Below are positions 60,931 through 64,000 of a DNA stretch of 64,000 nucleotides, piece after piece. A program made the position numbers and the translations under genes. The notes under the pieces are model-generated. The model worked only from the letters and a program-made list of their open reading frames with translations, had not been told where the DNA came from and did not search any database. Numbering within the stretch: the first letter of the stretch is position 1; each line of letters opens with the position of its first letter. Source of the DNA: Acheta domesticus (Eukaryota > Arthropoda > Insecta > Orthoptera > Gryllidae); the NCBI GenBank assembly GCA_031308135.1, contig JAHLJT010009436.1:136096950-136160949 (forward strand), in the 5' to 3' direction.

Positions 60931-61785
60931 ACACAAGACCACGTTGGCAGCACACAACGACCACGCAGATCCAAGGGCAAATCCCGCCTATCCGCCGGTC
61001 AGCCGCACGCAGGGGAGCAGCAAACAAGGCGACCCTCATTTCTCAGAACGCAGTGCGTGCAGGAGTGTCGTGCCTGCAGGATTCCCTAGTGTGAGCGACG
61101 ACACACGGAAATTTATACGCGTGCTTCGCGACGGCGGGGGTAGTGATGGCGGCAGCGGCAATGGTGGGGTTGGCGGAGACGGTGAGGTAGTGATGAAGGC
61201 GGTGGTGTCGGGACAGCATGGCGGGGGCGGGGGCAAAGATGACGGTGGCGACGGCGGCGATGGCAACCCAGAGTGGTGGCGGTGATTGCGAGGCGGAAGG
61301 ATAGTGTGCGGGAGCAGGTGTGGGGGTGGGAAGCGGGGGTGATTGCGACAATATGGGTGCAGCGTGGGCGGGGGGAGAGGAAATACTGGCGGCGATGGTG
61401 GCAGTGGTGGCGTTGGGATAGGGGGCGGAGCCAAGGGCGGTGGTGGTTGCGGCTTTGCGGGGGCAGGCGCGGAGGCGGTGGTGACAGCGGCGGCGACGGC
61501 GGTTGCGGGAGGGGGGCGGCGTAGGGGGCGGGGCCGTCGGGGGCGGTCTCCCCTGGGAGGTGGCTTCCGTGCTGCGCGCCCGTAATTGGGAGGGCGTCTG
61601 GCGGCGCGACCTTTCGCTTCCCTCCGTATCTCTGATCCGCCCTCGCCCCGGAAACGGCCCGCGCGCACGCCCCGCGCTCCTTGGCCTGCCCCGCGCCCCG
61701 GGCGCGTGCCCCGCGGCGCGCAGCCCGGCGCTGGAGCACCACGTGGCTGTGCGGGCAGGGCTGGGCTTGGATGGGGCTCGTATGT
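60931..61785. other. Large CpG/G-rich island
   Basis: Balanced sequence, then a G-rich imperfect triplet and ggtggcgg tract (61125-61545), then C-rich CpG sequence (61600-61740): a G-to-C skew reversal opposite in sense to the one at 38.8 kb. Minus-strand Pro-rich frames of 209-262 codons are repeat shadows. Confidence 0.55.
61125..61545 (+). repeat. G-rich imperfect triplet tract
   Basis: Runs of ggc/ggt/gat triplets interrupted by gtgggggtgggaagcgggg-type and gggggcgggggc-type G runs. Similar in style to the tracts at 10.9 and 42.7 kb but without a shared exact unit. Confidence 0.65.
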
Positions 61786-62500
61786 TTGGTTTTGTATTGG
61801 TCTTGGTTTTGGGCTCGTATTGTATTGTCAAGATGAGATATTTTTCTGTGTGGAAATGTTAAGTATTAGGCCTAACTAATGTTAACCACATTGTCAAAAG
61901 TTTTGATTCCGGCTGAAATATAAAATACTCCGGCTAGGTGAATTCGCTTACGAAGTACAGAATGTGCATAAACATGGAATTTATGGCAGTTTTTATCACC
62001 TATGTAACTCAATTAAAACTATTATGCGGTGTGTTTGTCCATTTGAACATTATTGAAATTGTCGATTACTTCACAATATGTAGCTAGATTTAATTTATAG
62101 AAATTATTTCAAAATTGCCCGACTTTTTCTATTTTATTTTAATTCAACTAAGTACGAAATCTATAGTAAGTGATGTCGTTGGCTTCCGCGGCTAGTCAAA
62201 CGATAGCTCTCTACTGTCCGGATAACGCCACATCCAAGAGTGATGCAGGCAATTCAGTCCCGAGGAAGACCGCCACTATTCGAAGGTCGAAAAGCCGCCA
62301 TCACAATTTTCACTCGACGTTTCCAGGACTGGCGAGAACTACATTCTCATGGTTCATAATTCAACTTCATCTGTGATCCATTCCGTCATTGGAATTGGAT
62401 GATTGAGATTAATATAAGGATTATATTGAAATCCCTTTAGAAATATGGTCTACCTAAACGTCTTATTTAAGTAACAATATTTGAAATACCATCACTTTCG
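61786..62500. other. AT-rich non-genic DNA
   Basis: Contains a ttaggcctaa palindrome near 61866 and a balanced patch at 62170-62400. No gene recognised. Confidence 0.55.
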
Positions 62501-62984
62501 CATTTGTCCCGGAATATCTACTACTATCCTCGTACTGGCTTTTGCTTTTCCTTCTCCGCGCGCGGCGGCGTCCCTCATTGTCCCGCGACCTCTCCCTGTA
62601 TCGTTCATTTCCAGCCGTTCAATCACGCGGGGCGGCGCCCTCGCGTGTTCGGTGACCGGCGGTCATTCCGTGGAATCCACGGCCGGCGGCGCGGCTGCTA
62701 TGCGGGGGCGGCGCAATATCCGCGGAGTCCCCTCGTCGTGTTTGCTCAGGTGGCGGAGCGCGCGGCGGAAACGCGACAGCGCTGCGGGGCGGGCGAAGAG
62801 CAGGATTGCGGGTGGTGGGCGCCCGGAGGGAGTGGACGAAGGGTGGGGTACTGCGAAGGACGAGCGGGCGGTGGAGAGATGGGTGGAGAGCAGTGGGTGT
62901 GAGGACTGTTGGTCGGTGGGCAAGGGAGGGAGTTGGCGAGAGGGGGTCTGGAAGGAGGGTGAGCGGAGTGCGGGTAGAAAGTGG
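62501..62984. other. CpG-rich island, switching to G-rich
   Basis: A pyrimidine-leaning start (62540-62600), CpG-dense middle and G/A-rich end (62800-62980) leading into the 19-bp minisatellite. No coding assignment. Confidence 0.5.
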
Positions 62985-63400
62985 GCGGGCAGAGAGTGAG
63001 CGGGGAGACAAAATATGGGCGGGCAGACAGAATGTGGGCGGGTAGGCAGAATGTGAGCAGGCAGACAAAATGTGGGCGGGCAGGCAAAATATGGGCGGGC
63101 AGACAGAATGTAAGCATGCAGACAGAGTGTGGGCGGGTAGGGAGAATGTGGGCGGGTAGGGAGAATGTGGGCGGGTAGGGAGAATGTGGGCGGGTAGGGA
63201 GAATGTGGGCGGGTAGGGAGAATGTGGGCGGGTAGGGAGAATGTGGGCGGGTAGGGAGAATGTGGGCGGGTAGGGAGAATGTGGGCGGGTAGGGAGAATG
63301 TGGGCGGGTAGGGAGAATGTGGGCGGGTAGGGAGAATGTGGGCGGGCAGGCAGAATGTGGGCGGGCAGACAGACAATGTGGGCGGGCGAAAGTAGGTGGT
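62985..63400 (+). repeat. 19-bp G-rich minisatellite with homogeneous core
   Basis: Unit gtgggcgggtagggagaat. About eleven essentially identical copies run from 63129 to about 63345, flanked on both sides by diverged 19-bp variants (gtgggcgggcagacaga type, 62985-63128 and 63345-63390). Because 19 is not a multiple of three, a frame passes through all three phases every 57 bp and gives a 19-residue peptide repeat. The unit lacks stops in several frames, which produces the 279- and 299-codon minus-strand frames. Confidence 0.95.
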
Positions 63401-63835
63401 TAGAAAGTGGGCGGAGGGCGGGAAAAAAGTCAGCGAAGGGCGGACCGAGGGCGAGCAACCGAGTGGGTGGGTAGGCGGTGGCTTATGGGTGGAGGGCGAC
63501 AGGGCGGGCGCATGGACCCAATCAGCCATGACGGCGAGGCCTCGGGGGTGCAGGCGGCGCACGCGGCGCTTTCATTGCCCGCACGGGACTGCCCGTCGCC
63601 GCCGCTCGGCCGCGCCATTGACTCACGGGGCGCTGGGGGGCGCGACGCCGTCGCAGCCCTCGCCCGACGGGCAGGGGCGGCGCCAGAGTTATGACGATGA
63701 AGACGACTCTCCGACGCCGCCGCCGACGCCGAGAGTGACGATGCGAACGGGGAAGACAAGACGGAGAGACGGTGCAGATGGAGCGGTGAGGAGGTGGGAA
63801 AACTTGGTTTCGTGGGATGGAGACTAGAACGTTCA
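63401..63835. other. CpG-rich island
   Basis: G-rich near the minisatellite, then unique CpG-rich sequence including gacgccgccgccgacgccg (about 63714-63732). Chance frames only. Confidence 0.5.
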
Positions 63836-64000
63836 ATAGGAATAGGATATTGGTTGGAAATATTTACTGATCGAAAAGAATGATCCCGCGACGATTACGA
63901 TGAGATCTTCGTGGAGTGCTAAGGCAGAGTTTTCAGGTACACCTGGCAATACGGGAGCAGGGACACAAAGCGTCAGGTAAGGCCACTTAGTGACGAGGCT
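63836..64000. other. Window end, no gene recognised
   Basis: Balanced composition. A perfect splice-donor consensus caggtaag lies at 63974-63981 with a ttttcag acceptor-like word at about 63930-63936, but no supporting exon could be shown within the window. Confidence 0.3.

Noticed and set aside
61036..61831. Minus-strand Pro/His-rich frames of 209-262 codons
   Set aside because: Three phases are simultaneously open across a G-rich triplet tract; typical repeat shadow.
62985..63400. CRISPR-like array
   Set aside because: Units are directly adjacent 19-mers with no unique spacers, in a eukaryotic context.
62619..63562. Minus-strand frames of 279 and 299 codons with a 19-residue repeat
   Set aside because: The peptide repeat is the arithmetic product of a 19-bp DNA unit cycling through three phases, not evidence of protein selection.

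Overview
The window looks like non-genic DNA from a eukaryotic nuclear genome, most probably an arthropod and perhaps an insect. This rests on a decayed jockey-type non-LTR retrotransposon (minus strand near 40.2-40.5 kb), several tRNA-headed SINE copies of two or more families, abundant short tandem repeats, and the absence of prokaryotic operon structure. The species cannot be named from the sequence. I found no intact protein-coding gene, no convincing exon of a known protein, and no genuine tRNA, rRNA or snRNA gene. The long open frames fall in GC-rich, stop-poor or repetitive stretches and are best read as chance.

The layout is a strong compositional mosaic. Long AT-rich stretches of about 0.5-3 kb alternate with roughly thirty CpG-rich segments of about 0.2-1.2 kb, from 2.3 kb to 63.8 kb. 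Many of these segments carry their own micro- or minisatellite: GCC triplets at 2.4 and 55.6 kb, G-rich arrays at 10.9 and 61.2 kb, a 12-bp unit at 32.5 kb, a 17-bp unit at 37.1 kb, a GNN-triplet tract at 42.7 kb, a degenerate unit of about 15 bp at 58.6 kb and a 19-bp unit at 63.1 kb. Several islands are strongly strand-asymmetric, and at 38.8 kb the pyrimidine-rich strand switches abruptly to purine-rich.

The mobile-element content is the most informative part. A SINE family of about 540 bp (working name SINE-A) has three near-full copies (13.8, 18.8 and 25.7-26.2 kb, the last inverted), one 5'-truncated copy (24.0 kb) and one divergent copy (29.1 kb). A shorter element, SINE-B (49.8 kb, minus), is flanked by an exact 8-bp direct repeat and shares its 3' tail motif with SINE-A, which suggests a common retrotransposition partner. 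Further tRNA-like heads lie at 8.6 kb and 28.2 kb. A 148-bp unit at 9.4-10.0 kb occurs as three direct copies plus one inverted copy.

Some islands and GC-intermediate segments (for example 1.0, 7.8-8.1, 18.2-18.7, 25.4 and 54.2 kb) contain homeodomain, E-box or CRE-like words in unique-looking sequence and could be cis-regulatory. That is inference and would need cross-species alignment. Nothing here forms a gene system acting together; the window is best described as intergenic or intronic DNA with retroelement debris and unusual GC-rich islands.
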